NCBI GenBank assembly: GCA_951799445.1
Contig: OX637289.1
Span: 29,636,245 to 29,700,244 of the forward strand
Source of the DNA: Pseudisothecium myosuroides
Taxonomy: Eukaryota; Streptophyta; Bryopsida; Hypnales; Lembophyllaceae
DNA length: 64,000 bases
Direction of reading: 5' to 3'
Shown: positions 35,744-47,676 of the stretch, in pieces
Position numbering within the stretch: the first letter of the stretch is position 1
Layout of the letters: every line of letters begins with the position of its first letter
Translations under genes and position numbers: made by a program
Notes under the pieces: generated by a model
Told to the model about the DNA's origin: nothing
Databases searched by the model: none
Seen by the model: only the letters and a program-made list of their open reading frames with translations

Positions 35744-37233
35744 TTAACCTCTAAAGTACCAAAGTCCCCTCGGGGACACTTGAGATTTTGGGCAAGCCCG
35801 TGTGGTCTCAAATTTTGACCTGATTTTTTGAAACTTTTTTTGAAGATAGGAAATCACATTAGCTTTTTAAAAATATATAATTTTTTTTTCAATCAGTGCC
35901 TGGGAGCAAAAGTTATGCCATCCTAAAGCAAAAAAGCAGTTCGCTGGGCAGAAAAAACAACAGAAAAATGTTTTTTTTAAAATATTTTTTCTCAAAGATC
36001 ATGTTTTTGTCTACATCTGAAGCTTTGATTCGTTCTATTTGGACTAATAATGAAAAAGTTATGGACAATCTTGTTTTTCGGGCATTTTAAGCATCTTCTT
36101 CAAAAAACAACTTATAGAATTCATTTTTGAATGCAATTTTCAATTTTTTTCAATTTTTTTTTGACAAGGTCAAACTTGTTTGCAAGAACAATCCCACCGT
36201 TGGGATTATGGTGTTTAACCCCTAAAGGACCATGAGTGCAGATTTTGAACAATGAATGAACGGAAACACGTCCCAAACTCACCGAAATGCATTTTTTCAT
36301 CCATCAGTTTTTTTTAAGATTCTTATATTAGTTCTTTAACTTTTGTATGGTTTAGATTATGAAGATTTTGCTGTGCAAATATCCTATAATTCAAAAGGTA
36401 TCGGGAGGTCTAGCCTCAAAAAGTAACTTTTTCAGTTTAAAAAATGACCCTTCAATAATGACTTGAATCAAAAAATCAAATCAAAATCTTCAAAGATCAC
36501 TATAATTAGAACTCAATATTTTAAACTTATAGAAAAAAATATATTTTAAAAATCATAAATATTTAATCTACAATTGATTTTAGAAGGAATTTCCAATTTC
36601 TGGCTTCAAATTTTATTGAAAAATATTGGTATGTGTTTTTGTTGATCTACCCATATGGATGTGATCTATAAATAGTATTTTACAACTATTGTTTGAGAGT
36701 CATCATTAAAATATTCTTCTAAGTTGCATTTTATAACAGATCTTCACAATTTTGGAAATCTGGACACCCCTCCGGTCCTTTAGGGGTTAAATTCCATCTA
36801 AGAGCTATTAACAATTTAGTGTTTCAATCAATTTTGGACCTACTTCTACTTAACAATTTTCTTATATGTGAAAATCAAGTTTTGATGTGCTAAATTTTTT
36901 TCATCAACTCTCAACTCAGATTTTCAACATAAATTTTTTAACTTTATGTTGTGTAGTGAAAAAAAAAATCCACTAATGGCCGTCAAAGTCATCTGAAATT
37001 GTAGGAAACAGTTCAAAAAAATTTCCTTTTCCAACTTCAAATGTTAATATCTTCCAATCTGTACGGTCAAATTTCATGAAATTATTACCACATGATCTGA
37101 GACAAGTCAAGTACAAGATCCTACGGTTAGATTTTTTTTAAAGTTTTTTTGTGGTTTAGGGAGTGATTGCAAAAGAAATGGTAGTTTTCAGTGGTTCCAA
37201 AGTCAGAAAATGCCTTGGTATTTTAGGGATTAA
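35744..37233 (-). mobile_element. piggyBac-like element (reverse copy) with a nested insertion
   Basis: TTAACCTCTAAAGTACC on the left and GGTATTTTAGGGATTAA on the right are inverted ends. In reverse orientation it matches the 50220-51149 element: ACTGAAAACTACCATTTC near its 3' end, and ATCTAACCGTAGGATCTTG. It is longer because a second TTAA element (36219-36786) sits inside it. Confidence 0.7.
36219..36786. mobile_element. piggyBac-like miniature element nested in the previous one, 568 bp
   Basis: TTAA (36215-36218) precedes CCCCTAAAGGACC, and GGTCCTTTAGGGG precedes TTAA (36787-36790). Its ends are less diverged than those of the host copy, consistent with a later insertion. Confidence 0.75.
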
Positions 37234-38472
37234 AGATCATCATCCTATAATGAATTGAGTTCTCAAGCACATGAATTTAAAATAGTTTATGCCATTTATT
37301 TGGTTTTTGTTTCTATTTATCTTTTTTCTTTGTATGAATGGATGATTGCAATATTTTTTGTCCTTGGCCTTTTGAAACGGTGGTATTTCAGCCTTGTTTT
37401 TGCATTAAACCTAAAATTCATACCAAAGGTATTGGACATTGTTAAACCTTGAAAATATTTTGTTTATTTCTAAAAATAATTAACTATTAAAGAAAAATTC
37501 CTTTGAAATCTTATTTTTATCACTAGTGGAACTTTAGACTTTTAGAACTATTTAAGCCCCCCAAGGCATTAATTGGATTTCATCTTTTAGGATTACAAAG
37601 ATTGACCCAAAGATTTTGTAAAATACTGAAATCTCCATTGTGCATATGTCCTCAGAGTGAAGAAATGTAGGATAATATTGTTCTTTTTAGACAAACGTAT
37701 TGTTTAGAAATTTCTAAGTATATACATGATGTAGCAAATTAGAATAATATTGTTTTTTTATAATGAATGTACACAACATTTGGATGTACTTTTGGCTTCC
37801 ATCCATGTTTTTCATATTTCATCCATACCTTTGGATATAGATAGCTTCATCAATCCAATAGAGAGAACTTTTGGCATTGCCCAAAATAAATGAAATAAAA
37901 AAAAACTGAGTTTTTGATAGGCATTTCATTTAGTATATGGTTCAATTAGGTAAAGAAGCCCATTGTATGCACTTTGCTCATTGCAAATACCTATGAAATA
38001 GCTTCATTACAATCTTCCACTCAGACTATAGTAGATTTTCTTTAGTAAGTGAGACTTGGGTTTCAATGGCTCAACTTAGTATCCACAACCACAATCTTAT
38101 TTGTCAATAATAGAGTGATTTAGTGACAACAATAGAAACTTCTACCTTTTGAGCGTAAAATCATTTCAAAAAATGGTTCTTTTAGGGCCTTATTTTGTGA
38201 CTATTTAAGAAAAACATTGTGATTGCTTTAGAAGAACAAGGTGATCATTTTGAATGCACATTTTAGTAGTAGGATAGCCTAGAGACTCTTTAGGACCGTT
38301 TGGGCAACACCCTTAAAAAACTTGTAGCAAATTCACTCTAGTACATATTTGGTTTGGGTACATTAGTGAAAGAACCCACAAGAAACCCACATGACAAACT
38401 TGACTACTAGTGGGTCTTCTTGTAGTCATTTTTCTTGTTTCTACAGCCCAAGTTTTCAGTAACTTAATGTCA

Positions 38473-38747
38473 TAAGGTAGGTATCCCAAAATCTCCAGTA
38501 ATTGCTACTGTGCCTAATTACTATTGTTAGACTGTTCAAATTCTTATATATTCTTATTGGCAAGGGAAAGGAGGTTCCAAAGCACCAAAGAACATGACAT
38601 TTGGATATTGTATGCAAAAGTTATGAAGGAACAAAGTTTGGTTCTAAAAGCGTTTCTTTCACAGAGGTACATAACTGATTTTGGAGATGTACACGCACTG
38701 AAGATGGCGGTTTAAGGTCAGTGGCGCATTTGGGGTGCCTACCTTAA
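38473..38747. repeat. TTAAGGTRGGCACCCC element, copy 2
   Basis: The left end is ATAAGGTAGGTATCCC and the right end GGGGTGCCTACCTTAA. The interior matches copies 1 and 3 (GGAAAGGAGGTTCCAA, ATGACATTTGGATA, GATTTTGGAGATGTACAC). Confidence 0.8.
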
Positions 38748-40236
38748 TCTAATGTCATAATCTGATCTTCTCTCACGTTTGAGATAATTGTGTGAAGAAT
38801 AAAAATTACAAATTTCAATGATCCCATGGGGGCAAGGCAGTCATTGTGTCCATGTCTTCCTCACTGTTATCCAAGGCTCCTAACGTACTGTAACTTATAG
38901 CTGAAATTAGTGATGGTTTTGTGAAACACCAAAAGCTTGCATAACTTAAGGTGAACTAACTTATTTAACACCCCCATCACAAATTCTGCCGTTATGTACT
39001 CATAGGGTTCATTTCAGAATGAAAATATACACAGTGGATACATAAAGGCGGAATTCTAATTCGGGTGGTAGTAGGTTGGTTCACCTTACATGTAAGTATG
39101 TAACCTTTCCTACTTGAACTGAATCTATTTGCTTGTACATTAAATAGGGGTATTAAGGGGACCCATTCTAATTAATCAACATTTCACACTATATAAATAT
39201 CCACCTTTTTTGTACATCAATAGTTATTGAAGTGTCCGGGGGTTGTACATCATGTTTCAAACATCTACAATTTTCCAAGATAAGTCCCTTCAGTTTTTTG
39301 GTCCCCTTAATACCTCTATTCAATGTAATACATTTATACTTAAGGTAGGAGGTCCCTAAAGCAAGCCTTTAATCCCTAAAGGCCTAAGTGACCATTCAAT
39401 GTTCAATGAATATTAAAAAACTTGGATAGGGTTATATGAAGTCAATTTTTGATGAATGTTCTCAAATGTTGACACAATTGGAAACATTCACCATTTCATC
39501 CCCTTCATGGGAATTAAAAAATTCCAATCAGATGCCTAAATCAAAAGTTAATGTTGCCCCAAAAAATCCAAGCAATTCGGGTAGTTTGGACATCTCTTGT
39601 TGAATTCTTCATCTACTTTTGAAATTTGGCATTTTTTTAACTAACATGATATAGTATGTAGTTGGAAAAAAATCCTATGTTTAGTACAAAAATCTCATTT
39701 TAAGAGGAGTTATACTATATATTAACCCCGCCATGCAAGTTTGAGAATAACATTTTTTTTCCACTGCAAACGCTATTATCTTGAAATTTGTAATTTCAAA
39801 GTTCTTGAAGTATTTCCCATATATTCCACATGTTTTGTCTTTGTATAGATTTCAACTATAAAACTTCCTCACTACATAAGAAATCATTACAAAATGACTA
39901 GAATATTGCTAATTTATTTAACCTCCTTACATTGCAAGGTGATTTAGAGTTAGCTAGATTCCAAATTTGCTACTGAATTTTTACCTAATAAGATTTACAA
40001 CTCAACGGTTGAAAGACGCAAATTCATCAAGAACAAATTTTTTATTCCAAGAGAGCTTGAAGTCTCCTAACCCTGTTTTTTAAGAATGAAAAAATGGTAT
40101 TTTTTCCTCTTCAAACGTTATAATATTTCAATCCATGTAGTCAAATGGGCTGAATTTTTTTCCACAAATTGTAATAATATTCTACTACACTTTTGTATAG
40201 AAGAATTCGTGTTAGTGCATCCTCTCTTAGTATATA

Positions 40237-40844
40237 CTCCCTCCGTCCCAAATTGATCTTCCGGTTAGCTTGATTTTCTTGTCCCAAAATGATGTTCTTG
40301 GAGTGACGTGGAAGATGGGACCACACTTTTTGAAAATGCCTAAGAATACACAGACCAAAGCATTTCTAGTCTAATCTTGTCTAACTACTCTGGACATTAA
40401 CCTCGTTACAAACACTAGCACAAACTGCCACCTCACTCCTGACAAGCCGTTACATCAGCTAAACTACATGCTCCCAAACCACATGCTCCAAATAGGATGA
40501 TTTTGTCTTCATTCCAAGGATTTGCTAGCTTACTTAGCAGCAGTGTACCAGACATTTTTTTTTGCCCTTGGACTAACAACGCAGGAAGACAGGAGGTTGC
40601 ATAAGCATCGCGGGAATTTCTACGAACGATTAGCTACTGGTGCTCCATTAAAATGGCCCCCAAATCCCACTTTCCAAAGTGCCATAAGTACTTTTTAAAA
40701 ACTTATTCAAAATTGAAATTTTTAGGATTGTACAAATACATGACACTCTACAAAAGAACTCAAAACAAATTCCAATTTTTTAAATTTTCAACCTTAATTT
40801 AGAGCATTTTGTCTAACAAGAAGATCATCTTGGGACGGAGGGAC
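40237..40844. mobile_element. Stowaway/mariner-like miniature element, 608 bp
   Basis: CTCCCTCCGTCCCAAATTGA at the left and ATCTTGGGACGGAGGGAC at the right are inverted ends flanked by TA. No coding frame is present. Confidence 0.9.
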
Positions 40845-42576
40845 TAACTATTAATTATGCAGAGTAGGTAGGCCCACTTTCAAGCACTTTTTCTGAAAAG
40901 CCTAGTGTAGTTGGAACCAACATTAGTTAGGTGAACATTACTACACCCTTCATAGTCCCGGCACTATGCGTCGAGACAAATTCTATTGTACACTTGAATT
41001 TTTTTATTTTATTTTTCCAATTTTGAATAAAGCAATAAAAAATACCAGTAGCAAGTTTTGGTCCTTTACAAGTTAAGAGCTGATTGCATTTTGGAAGAAG
41101 ATAAACTCCTTGAAATATTTTTTAATAAATCTTTATAGAAAGATAAATGGAATTGGCATATTAGTGGAATTAGTTATGGATTTTTGAAGGTGAAAGGCAA
41201 TGGTCACTAAAAGTTGTCCACCCGCCTAAAACAGACACTACTTGTAAAGTACATTGATGATGCATTGAAGAAAGCAAAATGTACCTCTTCCTTACAGAAC
41301 GCTCTTTTAGATCCTGTTCTAAAAAGTTTTAGGACCTCCTCCCTTACAGGCTGTCGTAATGTTCCTTAGTACCAAGAGTCCAAATCTCACTCATCCTTTT
41401 CCATGCATGCCTGCACTTTCTCAAATTCATTGGATCTGTCCATCGGTCAGAGCAAGTGGTCCTAGACGCACCGGTCAGGTGCAGAATGATGCTACAGTCC
41501 TTTATACAATAAATTTATCCTAAAAGAAAGATTTAGCAAATTTTGCAAAGCCTTCGGTTCAGTCAGTCCTCCACACAAGTGTACTCATGAACCAGAGAAC
41601 CCCCGCCAGAGGAGCATTTTTTCTTGTGAAATGAAGAGTCTCAAAGCCTCAATAGATTTTTCCAATCAATGGTCTAGCTTCAGAATTGAAAAGAAGTTTC
41701 AGAGATTACGAGTACAGTACACTGTTTCTTACACTGGCATTCAAATCTAGCAAGGTTTATTGACTATCAAGGTCTCCGTTCGAAATGTCAGATTGTCCTG
41801 GATTTTGAAGGTCCTACGCATTTTTACCTACTGAAGTGGATCTTCTACACTTCTTGTTGAGCAATCAATAAGGTCTCGAACCATTGGCATCACTTGTCTC
41901 TACAAGCCAAAAGATCTGGCTCCCATCTAGATGTCGACATGTACACCACATGGTCTAATTAGCCCTTTTGATGTTCAATAAAATCCACAAAGGAGTGTAA
42001 TATTACCACTGAGAGGTACACATAAAAACAAAAGAAAATAGCAGAGCTGAGTTCTCTGTACTTGGAACTAAATAATCCAACTCTCTTAGGTGTCACATCC
42101 AGACATTCTCACACAGTGAGGACCTTGTAGTTCCTATTGAAGTAGCTCGCACCGAGTGACAGAGCCAATTCCATTCCACGAGAGACTTGTTGGGCCGTGC
42201 ACATTACAGTTCGCGTCTGGATGGTCTTGTCCAATAAGAACTCCTTCAAAGCCTTCATCCATTGTCCACCCATTCAACAAAACTGGAAAACCTCCTCAAA
42301 TATCACCCAAATATTCACACAACTCCCAACTTGATGATGGCCAATTTGATGAGGGCTGTGCATCACGAATTGATGACTCAAGAGGCAGTGCAAAATTGCA
42401 AAGGTGCATGCCCAAACAATCACAAAGCACTCGATACTCTCTCTAAGGTTACAAGAAGTTGCATACCAATGTGATAGTAAGGAATTCTCAAAAGAGCAGG
42501 TTGGGATGTTTACCTCTTCAAGCCACTTGCTGCCTCTGGGTACCCAAGAAAAAGGAGGAGCCAAAACCAAATGTTT

Positions 42577-43269
42577 TCAAGGGGACTGCTGCTGCTTTTC
42601 TTCTAGTTTCTGTTGTGCAGCACACTCCTTGCTATACTGCTGCTCGGAGATTTGGGCCAAAGACTTGAGATTACAACGCACCACAGTGTCCACAAACATG
42701 TGCGTCTCCTCCCTCGTGTTTCCGTCTGGAACGTCCACCACATACGACTCCAAGACCAAAGTACCAGGACGCCCGTCAATTTCCAGTTCGTGCAAGGAGG
42801 TCACTGAGGAGTAGTTCTGCAGCCTGTGGCCACCCCCAAGCACCCGAAAGCTGATCACATGATTTTCATCATCTAAAATCTCCAAACGCTCCACACTGGA
42901 AGTGGCCGGCACGCTGGACACCAAGTGAATCTCCCGGATGCTCCCCACTCCCCCGTTACCTTCAATAATATTACAAGATTGAATAAACCGCTTGTAAACC
43001 TGGGGCTCATCAAAGCGGCGCACAAAGGACCACACAATCCCTAAAGAAACCTTGATCTGTTGCTGACTAATGCTCCCACACTGGTGGAGCTCCGTATGGC
43101 GCGTGTGGTAGCGAGAGATCCACTCCTGCTGCTTCTCTAGCAGATCCTGCTGCTTCTTATCTAGCAAATCCTGGCGCCCCTTCACATGCTCCAGCAATCC
43201 CATCGGCTGGGTTGGAGGCATGCTCCCACTCCCTCCTCCTACTGATACTGTCCCTGGCATTGAGGTCAT
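42577..43269 (-). CDS. PYR/PYL/RCAR abscisic acid receptor
   Basis: A single-exon, intact 230-residue protein with the Bet v 1/START-like PYL fold. Family landmarks: [19 protein letters not shown] (79-95) with the ABA-carboxylate lysine K93; [12 protein letters not shown] (126-137) with E127; latch HRL (148-150); NYSS (152-155); [20 protein letters not shown] (165-184); and RCNLKSL (198-204). In the cytosol and nucleus, PYLs bind abscisic acid and inhibit clade A PP2C phosphatases, which releases SnRK2 kinases. The gate loop, normally SGLPA, reads SSVPA (118-122): Gly to Ser and Leu to Val, unusual at positions that close over the hormone. The N-terminus is longer than usual, with a Gly/Met/Pro-rich start and a Gln/Lys-rich helix (26-50), and the tail is Gln/Lys-rich. 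The first ATG is used; no in-frame intron is needed. Confidence 0.93.
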   Translation of the reverse strand: MTSMPGTVSVGGGSGSMPPTQPMGLLEHVKGRQDLLDKKQQDLLEKQQEWISRYHTRHTELHQCGSISQQQIKVSLGIVWSFVRRFDEPQVYKRFIQSCNIIEGNGGVGSIREIHLVSSVPATSSVERLEILDDENHVISFRVLGGGHRLQNYSSVTSLHELEIDGRPGTLVLESYVVDVPDGNTREETHMFVDTVVRCNLKSLAQISEQQYSKECAAQQKLEEKQQQSP

Positions 43270-44900
43270 TTGTCCGTCAAATGGCTATTCCGGAAGTACA
43301 TGACAATCGGACGCGATGACCTGAAAGGATGGGAAAAGAAACCAAAACCCACTGCGGGTGTTAACCCTCCTCTAAGGACTACTGAACCATCATATCGCAC
43401 AAAATATAACAAGAATGGGGAAAACTTTTATATCACCAGACTGAGTGAAGAGCATTGCGTGTGATAGCTGAAAATTATAATCTCTGGAGCAAATAAGAAT
43501 CCCTATACCGTATGGACTCCCCAAACAGCTTAAAACAACGTGGCCAAATATGGCATCTTAGTCCTTAAAGGGTACACCTTGACTGCGACTAACCCTAATT
43601 TCGCACCTGCACAAATGTGCACTCTTGAAACCACGCAAAACCAAAAAGAACACAACCCCCCTTCCCAAGCGAGTACCTGCGGGAAGATATCCTTCTTGCG
43701 AGTCCAATCTGGTCGCCCACTCCTACTGCACTGGCTTTCGTCTCCTCCTCCTCCTAAGCGATCATCCACAGTTGAGATAGCCCTTCTTCTAAGTCCAGAT
43801 CGCAGCCCAAGAGGTTCACAGTCACTCCCCCAAGTCCCTGCATCCATAGATTGGAGCCTCCGACTGCGCTCTCCTTCTCATGAACAGACCGCAAACACCA
43901 CTTCACGCGTCGACGTTTCCCAGCGTGAGCCAATTCTCATCGTCTCCACACGCTCCCCTGTCGACGTTCACAGAAGCCCCCTTCTACCTATTCTTCAATT
44001 CAATCCGAAATGACGGAACCCCCTACCTACAAGGAACACGGTTGTCGTCAGTGGCAACAACCACACCACCCAAACTCCATGCCTTCTAAAAAACCTCGAT
44101 CAACGCTACCACTAACTTACTCTCAGCAACCCCCACCCCCTTTCTAACGTACAATTTCCAAGAGGAATTCTCTCATCAGACACCCGCCTCCACCTCTCCC
44201 ACCTCCAAACCGCTCACTCCTACGAATGCGGTTACGACGGAAGTGCCAAGCCGATGAGCTCGCTCTCCTGGAACCAAAGAAAGATAGGACCCTGCCGAAA
44301 GATAGAAAAACAGAGCGAGAGAAAGAACACCACGGCGAAAGCTCGAATGGGTTCTTGTCAATGCAGTCGGGAGAACCCCATCCTCCCCAACCAAGAGGAC
44401 ATAGTGACGAAACTCTTCAGTGACTTACTCCACCGCAAGTGGTCAGTGGCCAAACTCCCCACTTGCACGATCGAGAAGAAGAAGCCACGAGACTGAGACT
44501 ACTGAGAAGGGAAGAGTGTGAGGAAGCAAGGAAGGAAAGCGGTGAAGCTCGCTGCTTTACTGCGGATGAAACCGACGGCCCAGTTGCATGGCGAGCTTGG
44601 GGGTGCAAAAGGGGAGAGGGGAGCTGCAGAAGCAACCCTTTGGAGTTCGGATCGGATCACCGCCGTTCGGCAATCGGCATGCTGGGGCCGGGGGGCGAAG
44701 TATCATCCATCCGGGGTGGGTGAGCCTGCGGAGGGATGAATGTCGTTCGTCGTCGGAACTGAAGGGGCGTCGAAGTCTTCCCTGGCTGTCGGACCCTGTC
44801 CTGTCGAGGATAGGGTGCAGGGGCTCATTGGTTCATTCATTTGGGGCAGGGCAGAAACGGAGCGCTCTTCAGCAGTAAGAAGTCACTTGTGAGTCTTTCA
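43270..44900 (-). promoter_or_regulatory. Probable 5' leader and promoter region of the PYL gene
   Basis: About 1.6 kb of GC-richer DNA upstream of the PYL start ends abruptly in AT-rich DNA at about 44.9 kb. On the minus strand it contains C/T-rich stretches (for example near 44420-44640) typical of plant 5' UTRs. The open frames here resemble no family. An upstream exon of the plus-strand MurD gene was looked for but not recognised. Confidence 0.35.
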
Positions 44901-45377
44901 TGTCCTAATTTAGTTTAGTTGAGGCTGTTACCCTACATGTGGGTCAGTTTTGTAAATAATTAGAGAAAAATTGGAACATGTCTAAAATATGAAAAATTGT
45001 ACAACTATTTCTGAAAATTTGAGAAAATTTCATTGTTGAATATTCAAAAATTATTCTTAAGAAAATTTAGAAAAAACAATACATTTACATATGAATAACA
45101 AAAAAAACATTACTGCAATGAAAAGTGTCAAAAAATTAGGAAGAGCTATGTGCTGAAAGTCAAGAAAATATGATCATGTTGCCGAATTGTCTAAATGCCA
45201 AAGTTAAATTATTTCGACATGAAGGTGACAAATTTGACATGAATGTATGGTGGTTCTGGTGAACTTTTGTAAAATAGTTTTGTTATTTAGGTAACGACAA
45301 TAATATTTTTGGTGATGTACAACAAACTTGTCAACAAAATTACCGTAACTAGGCTACATAATCACAAATTTCTCCTG

Positions 45378-46292
45378 AATCCCTAAAGTATCATGGCTTT
45401 TTTTTCCATAAAAAAACACTCAAAACTGCCATTTCTATTGCGAAGAGCTAAAAACTTGAAAAATTGTGTTTTTTTGCACATCTAACCATAGGATCTTATA
45501 CTAGATTAGTATAAGTATGTATAGAAGAAATTTTAGAAACTTTGACCGCCTAGATTGCAAATCCAAAGTGAAGAAAAGAAGTCTTTTTACACCTTGTATG
45601 ACTAGATGTTTTGGCTCTGAATCTACCTAGCTTAAATTTTTTGTACTACTGATTTTGATTTTTTAACTTTTTATGTTGAATATTTGAATTGCAAATCTAA
45701 AAAAAAAATTCAAGGTAAAAAAACAAAAATTTCACTCATTAAGAAATTATTAAGCAATAGTAGGTTCAAGAATGAAGGAAAAACAAAACCATCAATAGCT
45801 TTAAGATGGAATTGAAACACAATAATTCCAATGGTGAGATTGTTTAAGCAACCAAATTTAACCATGTCTTTTTCTTTTGGAAAATTGTAAAAATTGCATT
45901 CAAAAATGAATCCTATAAATTATTTTTTCACAAAGATGCTTAGATTGCCCAAAAAGCTAAGATTGTCCATAACTTTTTCATGACAAGTCCAAATTGAATG
46001 AATCAAAGCTTCACTTGTAGAAAAAAATATATTATTTTTAGAAAAAAAAACTTGAAAATTTATTTTGACTTTTTGTGATTTTTTTGTGTTGCCCACCGAT
46101 CTCCATTTTTGGCTTATTGTGCCATAATTTTTGCTCCCAAGAACCGATTGAAATAAAATTATATATCCACAAGCTCTTGCAAATCTACACAACCTCAAAA
46201 AATTCAAAAAAATTCACTACAAATTAAGACAATAGGAACCTACCTAGACCCAAATTGTTCCCTGAGGGGACAAACGATCCTTTAGGGGTTAA
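45378..46292 (+). mobile_element. piggyBac-like element, copy of the 0.93-kb family
   Basis: The left end GAATCCCTAAAGTATCATGG (TTAA lost) and right end GATCCTTTAGGGGTTAA are inverted. The interior follows the 50220-51149 copy in order: AAAAACACTCAAAACTGCCA, ATCTAACCATAGGATCTTA, AATGGTGAGATTGTT. The short frames inside are not coding. Confidence 0.75.
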
Positions 46293-47099
46293 ATTTCTTT
46301 TAGTTTGTGGCTAGACCACAATATTTATAGAAATCTGACAATATTGAACTCAAAAATAATGATTGCTTCTACCATACACCAAATAGGCTCATTGGGTTGG
46401 CCCTACACTAGTTTATGTAATCAATAAAATGATGTATAAAATACTTTTAAGTTTCTTATTATGTAGCCAAAGTGTTGTAGATTTTGAAATCTATTTTTAC
46501 ATTGTGTACCTATACATTGGGTTTGGGCAACCTCATTAGAAAAGAACCTATTCAATACAATGGGCTTTCTTTGAAAGGAAAAATTTAAAGTCCAACTTTT
46601 TACCTTTTGAAAAAATGCAGTTCCTTATGATTTGTCGTAAATGATAAAATTTGAATTTGGAACCAATGACTTTGAATTAGTAAGTAGCGATTATGTAATA
46701 CAAAATTAATTACTCCAAAGCAAGGGCCAAGTTTTATTACCGTCTATAGACATTGGGGGAAAAAATCTCCCCTTGTTGTGGAACGTTGATAGTACTTTTT
46801 TTTATAACTTTTGTAGTAACCAATCTTCATCATCACCAGAGTGAAGAAGATCTCTTTACATCTATGGGCACAAAGGTAATAAGCAAACTAGGGATGAAGA
46901 TTCATTTATTTATCCATATATGTATTCATTCATTCAAAGAGACTCATACCATCCTTGAGTTTTGTAGCAATTTAGAAACTTCATTCAATGAAAAAAAGAA
47001 AACCTATTATTGAATATGCCATCAAACTTCCAATGATGTCTTTTATGTTAGAGTTGATTTATGCATTTGACATACTTAAGGTCTTCTTGTTGAAAGACT

Positions 47100-47410
47100 A
47101 AGGTCATTAATATTTCATAAAAAAACACTTAAGACTATCACTTCTATTGCAACATTTATATTTTTAAACTTTTTTTTACATATCTAATTGGAGGATCTTG
47201 AACCAAACTAATATACGAATTTATGGAAGAATTTTCAAAAACATTTGGCCATGCATGTGCATTGCAAGATATTTGCGTTTGTAATAAAAAAAAAAAAAAA
47301 CATTCTTTCTTATACCATGCCTAACTAGATTATAAGGCTTTGAATCTTCTTTTCTGAATTTTTTTGCAATACAGATCTTGAATTAAAGATTTTGTGTTGA
47401 AGAATCAAAT
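47100..47410 (+). mobile_element. Partial copy of the 0.93-kb piggyBac-like family
   Basis: AAAAACACTTAAGACTATCA and ATCTAATTGGAGGATCTTGA align with the 5' third of the copies at 45378 and 50220. The rest is missing. It lies just upstream of the first recognised MurD exon. Confidence 0.65.
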
Positions 47411-47676
47411 TGAGAGTCTTTGAAAAAGCGTTGCAATCTTAACTCAGTGTGAGGCACATATCACCTCTTTTCATATTCTTTGCATGTATCTAGTCTTGAG
47501 AAAACTTTGTGGGTTGTAGTTCCAGTGTGTAGGCTTCTCTCTGATTGCTTTATGAGTGATGAAAGTTCTCACCATAGGAGTGTGCAAATTTGTGACAGTG
47601 TTCGCGGATATGTGTACAAATATATGAAAGTGTGTCCTGAAAATTGAAAACACTCTCAATTGTCTCTTTATGTCAG

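Larger units (their letters stand above)
37234..42100. other. AT-rich intergenic DNA apart from the two listed repeats
   Basis: No genes recognised. There is an isolated piggyBac-like end (TTAATCCCTAAAGGCC, about 39367). From about 41.2 kb base composition rises, which may be the 3' UTR and downstream region of the PYL gene. Confidence 0.5.

Noticed and set aside
46753..47013. An 86-residue frame upstream of the MurD exons, considered as a missing MurD N-terminus
   Set aside because: It has no glycine-rich nucleotide-binding or ATP-loop motif and its composition is that of AT-rich intergenic DNA.
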